Source: an uncultured Anaeroplasmataceae bacterium (GTDB lineage Bacteria > Bacillota_I > Bacilli_A > Acholeplasmatales > Anaeroplasmataceae). From it: a stretch of 64,000 bases of DNA. Shown here piece after piece: positions 25,908 to 35,258 of this stretch. The notes under the pieces are model-generated. The model ran no database searches. It had not been told where the DNA came from and saw only the letters and a list, made by a program, of their open reading frames with translations. Every line of letters starts with the position of its first letter. Within the stretch, counting starts at the first letter, position 1. The stretch lies in contig CAJTTN010000002.1 of assembly GCA_910579215.1 (NCBI GenBank), positions 234,476 through 298,475 on the forward strand, written 5' to 3'. The position numbers and the translations under genes are program-made.

Positions 25908-26771
25908 TTGAAAAATTTATTTAATGTTATAGTACATAGAACTACACAAAAAATTGAATCAGAATATAAGCATTGGATCATAAGACAGGTTACAAAAAAG
26001 CAAGAAGAAAAGCTTCAAAGCTTAGGACAAACCTATTCTACAGCCCAACGGAAAAATAATATTCCTAAATGGCTTTACCTGTGGTTAAGATTATCTTCGA
26101 CCTTAGTTTTTACTAGTTTTGTCTTTTTCCTAGCTATGCTTTTCATGTCATTATCCAAAGGCTTAGACCATTTCTTAATTGAATATTTGTGGCTTGAAAT
26201 TTTATTTGGTTTAGGGATAGTATCTCTTGTTCTTGCAATTTTAGTTCGTGTGAAGCTAAACAGTAAAAGAAAGCCAGAAAAAAATGCTGCAGATCAAATA
26301 TTTAATACGATTCTTGATACTTCTAAGCAATTTCTAAAAATTCCTCATCATGCTTTTGGTTTAGAGGTTTTATCCTTGCAATTGATTTCTAAGAATGATA
26401 AAATTCAAATGCCTAAACACAAAATCTACAATAACATAGTTCTAAGTGTATTTATAGAAGAAGATAAGCTTTGCTTTGCAGATTTATATGATGTGATTGG
26501 CATTCCTTTAGCCTATCTTACGTCTATAAATCAAATGGAAGAACCCTATCATTTTAAGTTTTGGCACAAAAAAGAGAGTTTTACTGCCTTTCAAGGAATA
26601 AGTTTGATAAAACGACCAACACTATGTTATGAGGGAACTGTTCAATATCAATTAAAGTTCAAAAAAGAAAATGAAGAATATGAAATTAGAATTCCAAGCT
26701 ATGAAATAGCAGAGCTTGAAAATTTATTGAAAGGAAGAATCAGTTATGCAAGTACTACCTCAGAATTTTGA
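25908..26771 (+). CDS. Hypothetical membrane protein, 287 residues
   Basis: Starts at TTG after TTAGGAG. A charged, helical N-terminus (about 1-60) is followed by two membrane segments (about 64-85 and 96-122) and a soluble C-terminal domain of about 150 residues rich in beta strands, with HKKESFTAFQGISLIKRPTL near 222. No family recognised. It lies 16 bases after the L15-domain gene and overlaps the next gene by 26 bases, so all three are likely made together. Confidence 0.65.
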   Translation: MKNLFNVIVHRTTQKIESEYKHWIIRQVTKKQEEKLQSLGQTYSTAQRKNNIPKWLYLWLRLSSTLVFTSFVFFLAMLFMSLSKGLDHFLIEYLWLEILFGLGIVSLVLAILVRVKLNSKRKPEKNAADQIFNTILDTSKQFLKIPHHAFGLEVLSLQLISKNDKIQMPKHKIYNNIVLSVFIEEDKLCFADLYDVIGIPLAYLTSINQMEEPYHFKFWHKKESFTAFQGISLIKRPTLCYEGTVQYQLKFKKENEEYEIRIPSYEIAELENLLKGRISYASTTSEF

Positions 26772-27042
26772 TTTTAATACCGAGGTACCTATTGGAGAGG
26801 ATTTATATACATCCTATAATGGAAAAGAACTAATTCTTAAATCTGTATATCGTTATTATGGTCCTGTGACTATGCAGTATTTACCTTATGGTGGAGTGCA
26901 ATCTTTATTTGATAATCAGCTTATCATTACTACAAAATCAGGATTTATTGCTACAAGAGAGGTCGTTTATGATCATATAAAAATGACCACTAAAGAATTT
27001 ATTCAAAAATTTCCAAACATAATGAATGAAGTTTTATCATAA
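26746..27042 (+). CDS. Hypothetical protein, 98 residues
   Basis: Overlaps the end of the preceding gene by 26 bases, with AAAGGAAG eight bases before the ATG. The product is a small soluble, probably beta-rich protein (LILKSVYRYYGPVTMQYL, then QSLFDNQLIITTKSGFIATREVV) without signal or membrane segment. No family recognised. It ends a three-gene unit whose first product carries an L15-like domain; a shared bidirectional terminator follows. Confidence 0.6.
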   Translation: MQVLPQNFDFNTEVPIGEDLYTSYNGKELILKSVYRYYGPVTMQYLPYGGVQSLFDNQLIITTKSGFIATREVVYDHIKMTTKEFIQKFPNIMNEVLS

Positions 27043-27043
27043 A

Positions 27044-27080
27044 AAAAAGACTCTGTGTTATACTGTTGCAGAGTCTTTTT
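27044..27080. terminator. Bidirectional terminator inside the antiporter 3' end
   Basis: Perfect 12-bp stem AAAAAGACTCTG/CAGAGTCTTTTT (27044-27055, 27069-27080) with a 13-base loop; A-run on one side and T-run on the other, so it works on both strands. The antiporter stop codon lies in the loop and its last codons form the right arm. Confidence 0.85.
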
Positions 27081-28359
27081 CATTTTTAGAAACTATATCT
27101 GTTAAAATTTCTTGTGGTATCTCATTTTTATAGCTTTGCTTCAAAAGAACTGGAGTTACAAAGGATGTTATCAGAATGAGACATAGAATAAACGGCTGTA
27201 TAGAAGCGGATATAATTCCCGCTGATATTCCTTTATTTGCACATATTAAGCAGACCTCTGCTCGACACATCATTCCTAGACCACAACGGTAGGAATCCTT
27301 CCAGGAATTTTTTGTGAGCTTAGCACCGACTCCACATCCCAATATCTTGCCCAAAATTCCTGCTATTATAAAGAGGAATCCAAAGATAATAAAGGTAGAA
27401 TCAATTTGACTAAAGCTAGATAAGCTTGTTAAGCCAACCTTCGCAAAGAAAACAGGAGTAAATAGCATATAGGATGCTATGTCTGTTCTACGTTCAATAT
27501 ATTCTGAATCTTTGCCTCCTGAAAGCATAAGACCAGCAAAGAAAGCACCTGTAATATCTGCAATACTAAACCATTCCTCTGCTGCATAAGAAAAGAAGAA
27601 GGCAATAGCGATTCCAAAAATTGGTAGTCTTCGATGGTGACCATATTTTTGACTTAACATTTTAAAAATATATCTAAAGGCTATCCCCAAAACGATTGCG
27701 AAGATAAAGAAGCCTATAGTTTTACCAAATACAATTAAAATATCAATAGTTAAATTACTAGAGGCGCTAGTTAATGCTTGATTTAAAGATACAACGACAG
27801 ATAGCACAATTACGCCTAATATATCATCTAATATTGCTGCAGAAACGATTGCAGTACCAATTTTTGAATTTAGTTTTCCTAATTCCTTTAATGTGGCAAC
27901 AGTTACAGAAACAGAAGTAGCGGTCAATATAACGCCATAGAAAATATTTCTAATCAAATACTCCTTACCAAAGCCACCAGGCAATATGCCAGCAACTCCA
28001 AATCCAAAAAGAATGGGAACTAAGACTCCTAGAAGCGTAATTACCAATGCAGAAACACCAGTTGCCTTTATCTGCTTTAAATCAGTTTCAATACCCGCTG
28101 AAAACATAATGAGGATAACCCCTATCTCAGCAATAAAATTTATTCCTTCCATTGCAGTACTATTAAATATAGGCTGATTCGGAATCAAGGTAATGAAACC
28201 TAATACTATACCTGTTAATAGCATCCCCACAACCTGAGGTAAGCCAATCTTTTTACATCCAATACTTAAAAGCTTAGATAAAAATAAAATGAGTGCTAAA
28301 GGTAATAATACTTCAAATGCCTCTATTCCTTTTGCAACTTCTAAAAACATAACTCTCAC
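27058..28359 (-). CDS. Cation:proton antiporter (CPA2 / KefB-type)
   Basis: A 433-residue membrane protein with about twelve membrane segments: the CPA2 monovalent cation:proton antiporter fold. Family patterns seen: IGLPQVVGMLLTGIVLG near residue 40, FSAGIETDLKQIK near 92, SAAILDDILGVIVL near 175 (the ion-binding Asp pair), and FFAGLMLSGGKDSEYIERR near 275. It lacks the cytoplasmic TrkA/RCK domains found on some relatives. It may exchange Na+ or K+ for H+. GTG at 28359 is used because GAAAGG lies close before it; ATG at 28350 is an alternative. It is divergent from a MATE exporter. Confidence 0.9.
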   Translation of the reverse strand: MRVMFLEVAKGIEAFEVLLPLALILFLSKLLSIGCKKIGLPQVVGMLLTGIVLGFITLIPNQPIFNSTAMEGINFIAEIGVILIMFSAGIETDLKQIKATGVSALVITLLGVLVPILFGFGVAGILPGGFGKEYLIRNIFYGVILTATSVSVTVATLKELGKLNSKIGTAIVSAAILDDILGVIVLSVVVSLNQALTSASSNLTIDILIVFGKTIGFFIFAIVLGIAFRYIFKMLSQKYGHHRRLPIFGIAIAFFFSYAAEEWFSIADITGAFFAGLMLSGGKDSEYIERRTDIASYMLFTPVFFAKVGLTSLSSFSQIDSTFIIFGFLFIIAGILGKILGCGVGAKLTKNSWKDSYRCGLGMMCRAEVCLICANKGISAGIISASIQPFILCLILITSFVTPVLLKQSYKNEIPQEILTDIVSKNEKDSATV

Positions 28360-28419
28360 GTTTCCTTTCTAAAAAAGTGAACAGTTACTATTTTATCACT
28401 AATTTACATTCTAGCACAT

Positions 28420-28433
28420 TGAAAATGTTTTCA
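28420..28433. promoter_or_regulatory. cre-like near-palindrome between the antiporter and MATE genes
   Basis: TGAAAATGTTTTCA is a 14-base near-palindrome that differs by one central base from the common catabolite-response pattern TGAAAACGTTTTCA. It lies between two divergent transporter genes. In an AT-rich genome this could be chance. Confidence 0.25.
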
Positions 28434-28523
28434 TATTTTTCACTAAAAAACTTTTTGTGCAAATTTTTCCTATATAAATTTTAATTAAAGCGTATAATTG
28501 AAATGAATAAGAGGTAAAGAGAA

Positions 28524-30089
28524 ATGGCTAAAGTAGATGAGAAAAGAAGATTAGAAATATTAAATGGAAATATGTGGAAAATTATAATTGCTATTTGTGC
28601 ACCACTATTTATTTATAATTTATTTAATTCCTTATATAGTTTAGTTGATAGTATATTTGCCAATGAAATATCTACAGATTCAGTCTCCTCTGTGGCCGCA
28701 TTAGGACAAATAAAAAATCTTTTATCCTCCTTTGGCTCAGGGATTGCAGCAGGAGGAGCCATTATTGTGGCTAGATGCTTTGGGGCTGGAGATTTTAAGG
28801 AGGCAAGAAAAAATGCAAATGTACTAGTGACACTTGTATGTATTATAGTTGCAGTATTAGCTATAATATGTATTCCACTTGCTTATCCTATATGTAAGCT
28901 ATCTGGAATATCTAATGCCCAGGCTGCTCAGTCAACAGGATATTTTATTATCCAAATTATTGAGCTTATGTTTGTAGCCTTTAATAATGTATTTATTGGG
29001 CTACAAAAGTCAAAAGGGAATACAAAGTCTATTTTTTATCTGAATTTTGTTACTATGGGAATAAAGCTTTTATTGAATGTAGTGTTTATCTATGTGATAC
29101 ATGTTGATAGTATTCTATGGATAGCTGTTGCAACTTTAATTTCTCAATTTATATTATTTTTGATATTGGGAACCTTTATGGTAAGAAAAAATAATATTTT
29201 TCGAATCAGTATTAAGCAATTTAGTTTATCATGGAAATATGTAAAGCCCATTTTATTTATATCCATTCCTATTTTTATCGGTAAATTTGTATTTTCCTTT
29301 GGTAAGGTAGCTGTAAACTCTATATTTGGCTCTAGGTATCTAGAAATCCTAAAATCTCAGATTGATATTGCAGATGCGGCAGAACTTGCTGCTGCAGAGG
29401 CGTCTGCAGGCTTAGTTGTTGGAGCCTTATCTGTTTCTAACCATTTAAATGGTATTGCGACTACACCTATTGGAGCATTTGAGGAAACGGAGTCAACAAT
29501 AATATCTCAGAATTTAGGAAATAGAAATTTAAAAAGAGCCATCGAATGCTTTTTTAAGGGATTTGTTTTATCCTTTCTAGTAGGAATTGTAGGATGGATT
29601 CTCATTCGTTTTGTTTTTCAAGGGGCATTGATTGGGCTTTATAGCCAAGAACAGGATCCAGAGCATGCTCAGGAATTTATGAATTATGTTAGGATGATTC
29701 ATAATTATGACTCATGGTCTATTCCTTCCTTGGCTATTAATTCAGCAGTATTAGGTTTATTGTATGGTTTTGGTAAGACGAAAATAACGATGGCCATTAA
29801 TATTGCAAGAGCTTTTGTATTTCGAATTCCTATCCTTTTAATCTTATTATATTGTTTTCCTGAACTTGGCGTAGAATGTGCAGGATTGTCTATGGGAATT
29901 TCGAATGTTTGTATTGCATTGATGAGTATAGTATGCTTGGTAGTATTTTTATTTCAAATTAGAAAAAAAGGCTATCAAGGAATGCAATTAGAATCCTCAA
30001 AGGGTGAAACTATTATAGAAGCTGCAGATACACCTGAAATAGAAGAAGCTTCAAAACTAGAAGAAATCAAAGAAGATACGACCTCTTAA
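28524..30089 (+). CDS. MATE family efflux transporter
   Basis: A 521-residue membrane protein with twelve membrane segments in two halves, the multidrug and toxic-compound extrusion fold driven by Na+ or H+. It begins NGNMWKIIIAICAPLFIYNLFNSLYSLVDSIF, with the GSGIAAGGAIIVARCFGAGD motif near residue 75 typical of the family. It has an acidic C-terminal tail of about 35 residues after the last segment, longer than usual. Substrate unknown. The start follows GAGG TAAAGAGAA. A NUDIX gene follows 22 bases later. Confidence 0.9.
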   Translation: MAKVDEKRRLEILNGNMWKIIIAICAPLFIYNLFNSLYSLVDSIFANEISTDSVSSVAALGQIKNLLSSFGSGIAAGGAIIVARCFGAGDFKEARKNANVLVTLVCIIVAVLAIICIPLAYPICKLSGISNAQAAQSTGYFIIQIIELMFVAFNNVFIGLQKSKGNTKSIFYLNFVTMGIKLLLNVVFIYVIHVDSILWIAVATLISQFILFLILGTFMVRKNNIFRISIKQFSLSWKYVKPILFISIPIFIGKFVFSFGKVAVNSIFGSRYLEILKSQIDIADAAELAAAEASAGLVVGALSVSNHLNGIATTPIGAFEETESTIISQNLGNRNLKRAIECFFKGFVLSFLVGIVGWILIRFVFQGALIGLYSQEQDPEHAQEFMNYVRMIHNYDSWSIPSLAINSAVLGLLYGFGKTKITMAINIARAFVFRIPILLILLYCFPELGVECAGLSMGISNVCIALMSIVCLVVFLFQIRKKGYQGMQLESSKGETIIEAADTPEIEEASKLEEIKEDTTS

Positions 30090-30111
30090 ATGGAGTAGTA
30101 AGGAGAAACTT

Positions 30112-30639
30112 ATGGAAAAATTTTTGAATAGAAAAGTGATTTATGATGGCAAAGTAGTTAGGCTAGAATTAGATCAAGTACAATGTTCTAATGGTTTAAT
30201 TTCTGATAGAGAAATTGTAAGACATCATGGTGGAGCAGGTATATTATGTATAACTCCAGAGGATAAGGTCCTTTTAATCCGTCAATTTCGATATGCATAT
30301 AAGGAAATACTTTATGAAATTCCTGCAGGTAAGCTAGAAATGAAAGAAGACCCTTTGGAGGCTGCTAAGCGAGAATTTGAAGAGGAAACTGGTAATCATG
30401 CATTAGATATGACCTATTTAATGACAATCTATCCTACGGTTGGATATTCAAATGAAAAGATATATTTGTATTTGGTAACAAAATTTGAGCAGACAGCTAC
30501 GCATTTTGATGAAGATGAGGATATTGAATCAGCCTTTTATGATATAAAGGAGGTTTTACAGATGATACAAAGCGGACAAATTAAGGATGCAAAAACAATC
30601 TGTGCTTTACAATCCTATTATTTACGAAAAATGATATAA
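30112..30639 (+). CDS. NUDIX hydrolase, ADP-ribose pyrophosphatase type
   Basis: A 175-residue NUDIX enzyme likely to cleave ADP-ribose to AMP and ribose-5-phosphate. The full NUDIX box is at residues 76-98: G-KLEMK-E-DPLEAAK-REFEEETG. It is preceded by LIRQFRYAYKEILYEIPAG and followed by YPTVGYSNEKIYLYL, a combination characteristic of NudF/ADPRase proteins. It follows the MATE gene and ends at a two-way terminator shared with tmcAL. Confidence 0.92.
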   Translation: MEKFLNRKVIYDGKVVRLELDQVQCSNGLISDREIVRHHGGAGILCITPEDKVLLIRQFRYAYKEILYEIPAGKLEMKEDPLEAAKREFEEETGNHALDMTYLMTIYPTVGYSNEKIYLYLVTKFEQTATHFDEDEDIESAFYDIKEVLQMIQSGQIKDAKTICALQSYYLRKMI

Positions 30640-30645
30640 GCTATA

Positions 30646-30685
30646 AAAAAATACTTATCTAAGTTGAAATGGATAAGTATTTTTT
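30646..30685. terminator. Bidirectional terminator between NUDIX and tmcAL
   Basis: Perfect 14-bp stem (30646-30659 with 30672-30685), A-run on the left and T-run on the right. The tmcAL stop codon begins within the right arm. Confidence 0.85.
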
Positions 30686-31775
30686 ATATTATTTCTTGTG
30701 GTTTTCCTTGTTCTTCCTTTAGCGTATTTGATGAATAAATTAAATCCAAAAGTTTAGTTATTTTTAATTCAATATCTAAAACAGGATGCAATCCCTCTTT
30801 TATATTTGTATATAGAGTTACCTTCTTTTTTATTTCATTTAAATAAAGCTTTCCTAAAGGTGAATATCCTAAAACTCTAAGAAACTTTGGTTCATGAAGC
30901 TCCTCAACCTCATTTTTTTTGATTTGAAATAATATATAGACAAGTATTCTTTGAATTCGACTATTAGTATACCGCTTAGTTGAAAGAAATGATATAAGTT
31001 CATCTAAGGAATTTATTTTAGAAATTCCTTTTAATCTATGTTCTATGCCTTCCTCTACAAAAAAAATAGTTTTCAAATCGAGAACTGAGGTATTGAGAAT
31101 TGTAAATTTCAAATAAGGAAATAATTGGTTTGCATCACGTATGAGATTACGATTTACATAATCAGGACAATATGCTTTCATTAGTTCCAAATTCGTTCGT
31201 ATCGCCTTTGCAGAGGCAAATTCCTTAGCTTCTAAGGAGGAAAAGCTTCCTATGCGCTTTATCGTATGAACTGTCATAGGATAGTTTTTCTCTTGAATAG
31301 CTTTATAATAGCAAAATCCTAATAAATCATTACTAGGCAAATCAATAATAGAAAAGGTTGCTTCCTTGTAAGATTTTCCTTGCTGCATGAGATATTTAAT
31401 TTGCTGTTGTGCTTCAGATGTAATCCATTTTTCATAGTAGGATTTATAAAGCTCAGATGCATTTTCTTCAGATCCAAACCATACCTCCTTAACATTTGCT
31501 AAATGCAAAAGCTCAATTGCATTTCTTGCAAAGGCATCACTATTTTGTACGGCATATAAAAAGGGAAGCTCTATGACAATATCTATATTCGATTTTAAAG
31601 CCTGTCTTGTTTTTTCAAATTTATCAAATAGGGATAAGTCTCCTCTCATTGTAAAATTTCCAGATAAAACTGCAACGATGAGATCTGCTTGACTTTGTCT
31701 TTTAATTTCCTGTAAAGCATGGATATGGCCTGTATGTAGTGGATTATATTCTACAATTGTTCCTACGATTTTCAT
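30684..31775 (-). CDS. tmcAL: tRNA(Met) cytidine acetate ligase (TmcAL)
   Basis: A 363-residue TmcAL (YlbM) enzyme that uses ATP and acetate to acetylate the wobble cytidine (C34) of elongator tRNA-Met, guarding AUG decoding. The nucleotidyltransferase motif is GTIVEYNPLHTGHIHALQEI (residues 5-24), followed by VLSGNFTMRGDLSLFDK and ELPFLYAVQNSDAFA. It is shorter than the ~415 residues of the Bacillus subtilis protein, mainly at the C-terminus. Start is supported by GGTGATACA before the ATG. Single gene, with a shared terminator. Confidence 0.93.
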   Translation of the reverse strand: MKIVGTIVEYNPLHTGHIHALQEIKRQSQADLIVAVLSGNFTMRGDLSLFDKFEKTRQALKSNIDIVIELPFLYAVQNSDAFARNAIELLHLANVKEVWFGSEENASELYKSYYEKWITSEAQQQIKYLMQQGKSYKEATFSIIDLPSNDLLGFCYYKAIQEKNYPMTVHTIKRIGSFSSLEAKEFASAKAIRTNLELMKAYCPDYVNRNLIRDANQLFPYLKFTILNTSVLDLKTIFFVEEGIEHRLKGISKINSLDELISFLSTKRYTNSRIQRILVYILFQIKKNEVEELHEPKFLRVLGYSPLGKLYLNEIKKKVTLYTNIKEGLHPVLDIELKITKLLDLIYSSNTLKEEQGKPQEII

Positions 31776-31885
31776 TGTATCACCAAAATTATTATAGCTT
31801 TATTTTTAAAAAAGATAAAGCATTTTTCTTTATTTTTTAAGCAATTTATTGTAAAATAAACGTATATTGTTTTGGAGGTTTCTGT

Positions 31886-33643
31886 ATGAATGAGTGGAAT
31901 TTAGAATTAATTTATAATAGGCATGAGGACTTTCTTAAGGAGTATCATGAGTTTTTGAATGAAATGGAAAAGGTATCCAATCTAAAAGGAAGGCTTCAAA
32001 CCTTAGAAGGATTATTAGAGTATGAAAAGGTAATGAAGCTACTAGATGAAAAGCTTGAACGTCTATTTTGCTATGCTTACATGAAATTTGATTTAAATCA
32101 AAAGGATAGTAAGGCTAGTGAGGATTATCAAAGAATTTTTCAAGCATACAATGAGTTTACGGCTAAGTCTTCCTTTTTAAAACCTGAATTGCTATCAAAT
32201 GATAAGCAAGCATTGTTTTCCTTATTAGAGCATGAAAGATTACAAAAATATAAGTATAAGATGGAACAGCTTTTTAGAAGTAAGGATTTTTATTTAGATG
32301 CAAAAAGTGAACAGCTTATGGCTAATTTTGGTGAAGCAACAGGCGGCTATAATCGCTTATATGATAAGCTGGCTGTATCTGATAGACAACAAGTCAAGGT
32401 TACTATTTCAACAGGAGAAGTTCTAACCTTAAATGAATCAAATTTTATTTATTATTTAGGTCTATTAGATCATCAAGAGGATAGAAGACTTGTATTTGAA
32501 GCGATTTATAAATTTTATGAGGAACATAAAAATACCTTTGCAGCAATATATGATGGCATTATGCAAACTGAACTTGCTGAGGTAAAAAATAGAGGCTATG
32601 CTTCTATTTTAGAAAGTCATCTATATTATAATGCGATTCCTAAGGAAGTATATTTATCTTTAGTTGAGACAGCAAGAAAGCATACAAAGCCTTTACAAGA
32701 GTATTACCAGCTTCGTAAAAAATATTTCAATTTAGAAACTTTACATACCTATGACCGTTTTTTAAACTTTGCCAAAAGTGATGAGGTCTATACTTATGAA
32801 GCATCAAAAAATATGGTACTGGATGCATGTAAGTCCTTAGGTGAGGATTATTATCAGCATGCTTATAGAGCCTTAGAGGATGGAAGGGTTTCTGTTTACA
32901 CAACAGATGGTAAGAGAACAGGTGCCTACTCTACCTCCTTATATAAGGAAGGAAGCTTTATTCTTTTAAATCATAATGACAATTTGGACAGTGCTTTTAC
33001 AGTTGCCCATGAAGCAGGGCATTCTATTCATTCCTTATATGCTAATGAGCATCAGGATGAGGTGAATGCTGGATATACAATTTTTGTTGCAGAGATTGCT
33101 TCCACCTTTAATGAGCAATTATTTTTAGATTATGTAAAATCTCATTCTCATAGTAAGAATGAAAAAATTGTCGTATTACAGCAAGCAATCGATAACATTA
33201 TATCTACCTTTTATAGACAAACCTTATTTGCAGATTATGAGCTTCAGGCACATCAGCTAGTAGAACAGAAACAGCCTATTACTGCTGAAGCATTAAGTAA
33301 TATTATGACGGACTTATATAAGAAATATTATGGTATTTCCTTAAAGGATGAGCCATATAAAGAAAATGTATGGGCCTATATTCCTCATTTCTTTCATACT
33401 CCATTTTATGTATATCAATATGCCACAAGCTTTGCGGCAAGCTTAGCAATTTATGAGAATGTAAAAAAAGATTATAAAAATTTAGATAAGTATCTCGAAA
33501 TGCTTTCTATGGGAGGTTCTACCTATCCTATAGAAATTGTAAAGACTGCAGGGGTTGACTTGACTAAGCCTGATGCCTTCTTGGCGGTTGTTCATCGTAT
33601 GGAAGAATTAGTAGAAGAGTTGAAGAGACTTTTAGAAGAATAA
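31886..33643 (+). CDS. pepF: Oligoendopeptidase F (M3 family)
   Basis: A 585-residue cytosolic zinc metallopeptidase that cuts medium-sized peptides. The zinc site HEAGHSIHSLY is near residue 378, with the third ligand in AEIASTFNEQ about 25 residues later. The N-terminal WNLELIYNRHEDFLKEY and the RLYDKLAVSDRQ region are typical of PepF. TTTGGAGG lies nine bases before ATG. It is 33 bases before the TcdA-patatin gene and may share its transcript. Confidence 0.95.
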   Translation: MNEWNLELIYNRHEDFLKEYHEFLNEMEKVSNLKGRLQTLEGLLEYEKVMKLLDEKLERLFCYAYMKFDLNQKDSKASEDYQRIFQAYNEFTAKSSFLKPELLSNDKQALFSLLEHERLQKYKYKMEQLFRSKDFYLDAKSEQLMANFGEATGGYNRLYDKLAVSDRQQVKVTISTGEVLTLNESNFIYYLGLLDHQEDRRLVFEAIYKFYEEHKNTFAAIYDGIMQTELAEVKNRGYASILESHLYYNAIPKEVYLSLVETARKHTKPLQEYYQLRKKYFNLETLHTYDRFLNFAKSDEVYTYEASKNMVLDACKSLGEDYYQHAYRALEDGRVSVYTTDGKRTGAYSTSLYKEGSFILLNHNDNLDSAFTVAHEAGHSIHSLYANEHQDEVNAGYTIFVAEIASTFNEQLFLDYVKSHSHSKNEKIVVLQQAIDNIISTFYRQTLFADYELQAHQLVEQKQPITAEALSNIMTDLYKKYYGISLKDEPYKENVWAYIPHFFHTPFYVYQYATSFAASLAIYENVKKDYKNLDKYLEMLSMGGSTYPIEIVKTAGVDLTKPDAFLAVVHRMEELVEELKRLLEE

Positions 33644-33676
33644 AGCTTCTATAAGTTTTTAATAGGAGGTGTAAAA

Positions 33677-35197
33677 ATGTTAGAACGCTCTATCCCATTA
33701 TTAGGAGAAAAAACAATAGAATTATTAGAGAATAGTCATATAGCTGTTTTTGGCTTAGGAGGTGTTGGTGGTTTTGTAGTTGAATCCCTTGCACGTCAAG
33801 GGGTAGGTACTTTTTCAATTATTGATTTTGATATCATCCAGGATTCGAACAAAAACAGACAGATTTATGCCTTGGATTCAACCTTAGGTAAACTAAAAAC
33901 AGATGTGGCAAAGGAAAGAATCTTAGATATCAATTCCAAAGTAAAGGTATATCCTTATCCAATTAAAATCGATAGTGAAACAATAGCCTCTATTCCTTTT
34001 GAAGAATTTGACTATGTTATTGATTGCGTTGATGATGTTAATGCAAAACTAGAGATTATATCTTTGGCTAAAAAATATAGTAAGCCTATTTTATCCTGCT
34101 GTGGTACAGCAAACAAAATGGATTCTACGAAATTTCAAATTAAAGACATTTCTAAAACGACGGTATGTCCTTTAGCTAAAAAATTGAGAATTGAGCTTAG
34201 AAAGCTTAATATTAAGGAGGTAGAGGTTCTTTTTTCTACAGAGGAGCCCCTACTAAAAAATTTAGATTTCTTACCCACTGTTTCATTCGTACCTAGCGTT
34301 GCAGGTCTACTGATTACAAGACATATTATATTAAAACTTCAGGAAAAGGTTAAAGCCAAGAGAATCCATTTGGTATTGGAGGGTGGAGGTATGAAGGGTG
34401 TTTATACAGCTGGTGTATTAGATTTCTTTTTAGATCAAGGAATAACCTTTGATGCAGTATATGGTGTTTCAGCAGGAGCGTGTACAGCGGCTAGCTTCCT
34501 TTCTAAGCAAAGAACTAGAGCGTATCATGCTATGGTGGATTATATAAATGATAAGGCTTGTGCCTCTAAGCGAAGCCTGACCAAAACGGGTAATTACTTT
34601 AATAAGGAATTTATCTATTATAGAATACCAAATGAGCTTATCCCCTATGACTATGAAACTGCTCATACAAATCCATGTAAGCTTTACGCCACTGTGACGA
34701 ATGTAAAAACAGGTAGGGCAGAATATATCCCTTGCTTAGACTATCATAAGGATATTGAGTATGTATGTGCTTCCTCAAGCTTACCTTTACTTGCTGAAAT
34801 TCAATGGATTGAGGATAATGGCTATTTGGATGGAGGAATTGCTGACTCTATTCCCTATTTAGAAGCAAAGAAAAATGCTTTAAAGACGGTTGTCGTTTTA
34901 ACTAAGCCCTTAGGATATTTATGTCAAAAACAAAAGCCTCTATTATTAAAGGCCATGCATTTAAAATATAGAAAATATCCTCATTTATTAAAGGCTTTAG
35001 AACATCGTCATCTCAATTATAATAAAACTATGGAATACATAGAGAGGGATAAGAATTGCTTCGTTATTCGGCCTTCAAAAAATATAGAGATTCATCGTTT
35101 AGAAAGAGATAAGAATAAATTACAGGAAGCCTATGATTTAGGGTATACGGATGGAAATCAAATGCTTCAAGAACTTTTAGAATTTATTAAAAAATAA
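33677..35197 (+). CDS. Fusion of TcdA (tRNA t6A dehydratase) and a patatin-like phospholipase
   Basis: A single 506-residue frame with two complete modules. Residues 1 to about 230 are a TcdA/CsdL-type E1-like enzyme, which cyclises t6A37 in tRNAs: nucleotide-binding VFGLGGVGGFVVESLARQG, then DSNKNRQIYAL, YVIDCVDDVNAK, and the family-typical CPLAKKLRIELRKLNI and SFVPSVAGLLI. From about residue 231 a YjjU-type patatin phospholipase follows: oxyanion GGGMKG (236-241), nucleophile GVSAG (Ser265), and DGG (Asp385) of the catalytic dyad. Both modules look active. No stop or start lies at the join. Normal tcdA genes are about 250 codons and stand alone. AGGAGGTG precedes the ATG. Confidence 0.88.
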   Translation: MLERSIPLLGEKTIELLENSHIAVFGLGGVGGFVVESLARQGVGTFSIIDFDIIQDSNKNRQIYALDSTLGKLKTDVAKERILDINSKVKVYPYPIKIDSETIASIPFEEFDYVIDCVDDVNAKLEIISLAKKYSKPILSCCGTANKMDSTKFQIKDISKTTVCPLAKKLRIELRKLNIKEVEVLFSTEEPLLKNLDFLPTVSFVPSVAGLLITRHIILKLQEKVKAKRIHLVLEGGGMKGVYTAGVLDFFLDQGITFDAVYGVSAGACTAASFLSKQRTRAYHAMVDYINDKACASKRSLTKTGNYFNKEFIYYRIPNELIPYDYETAHTNPCKLYATVTNVKTGRAEYIPCLDYHKDIEYVCASSSLPLLAEIQWIEDNGYLDGGIADSIPYLEAKKNALKTVVVLTKPLGYLCQKQKPLLLKAMHLKYRKYPHLLKALEHRHLNYNKTMEYIERDKNCFVIRPSKNIEIHRLERDKNKLQEAYDLGYTDGNQMLQELLEFIKK

Positions 35198-35198
35198 T

Positions 35199-35223
35199 GG
35201 AAGCCTCGTTTTTCGAGGCTTCC
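35199..35223. terminator. Hairpin between the TcdA-patatin gene and a convergent small gene
   Basis: Perfect 10-bp stem GGAAGCCTCG/CGAGGCTTCC with a TTTTT loop. The following T-tract is poor on the plus strand; the minus strand has ATTATTTTTTA after it and is the better terminator. Confidence 0.6.
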
Positions 35224-35258
35224 TTATGTATAATCAAAATTAAGAGATTTTATGTGAA

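Noticed and set aside
26746..27042. Relation of the 98-residue protein to the C-terminal domain of methionyl-tRNA formyltransferase
   Set aside because: A passing likeness in a few residues only; no conserved motif supports it.
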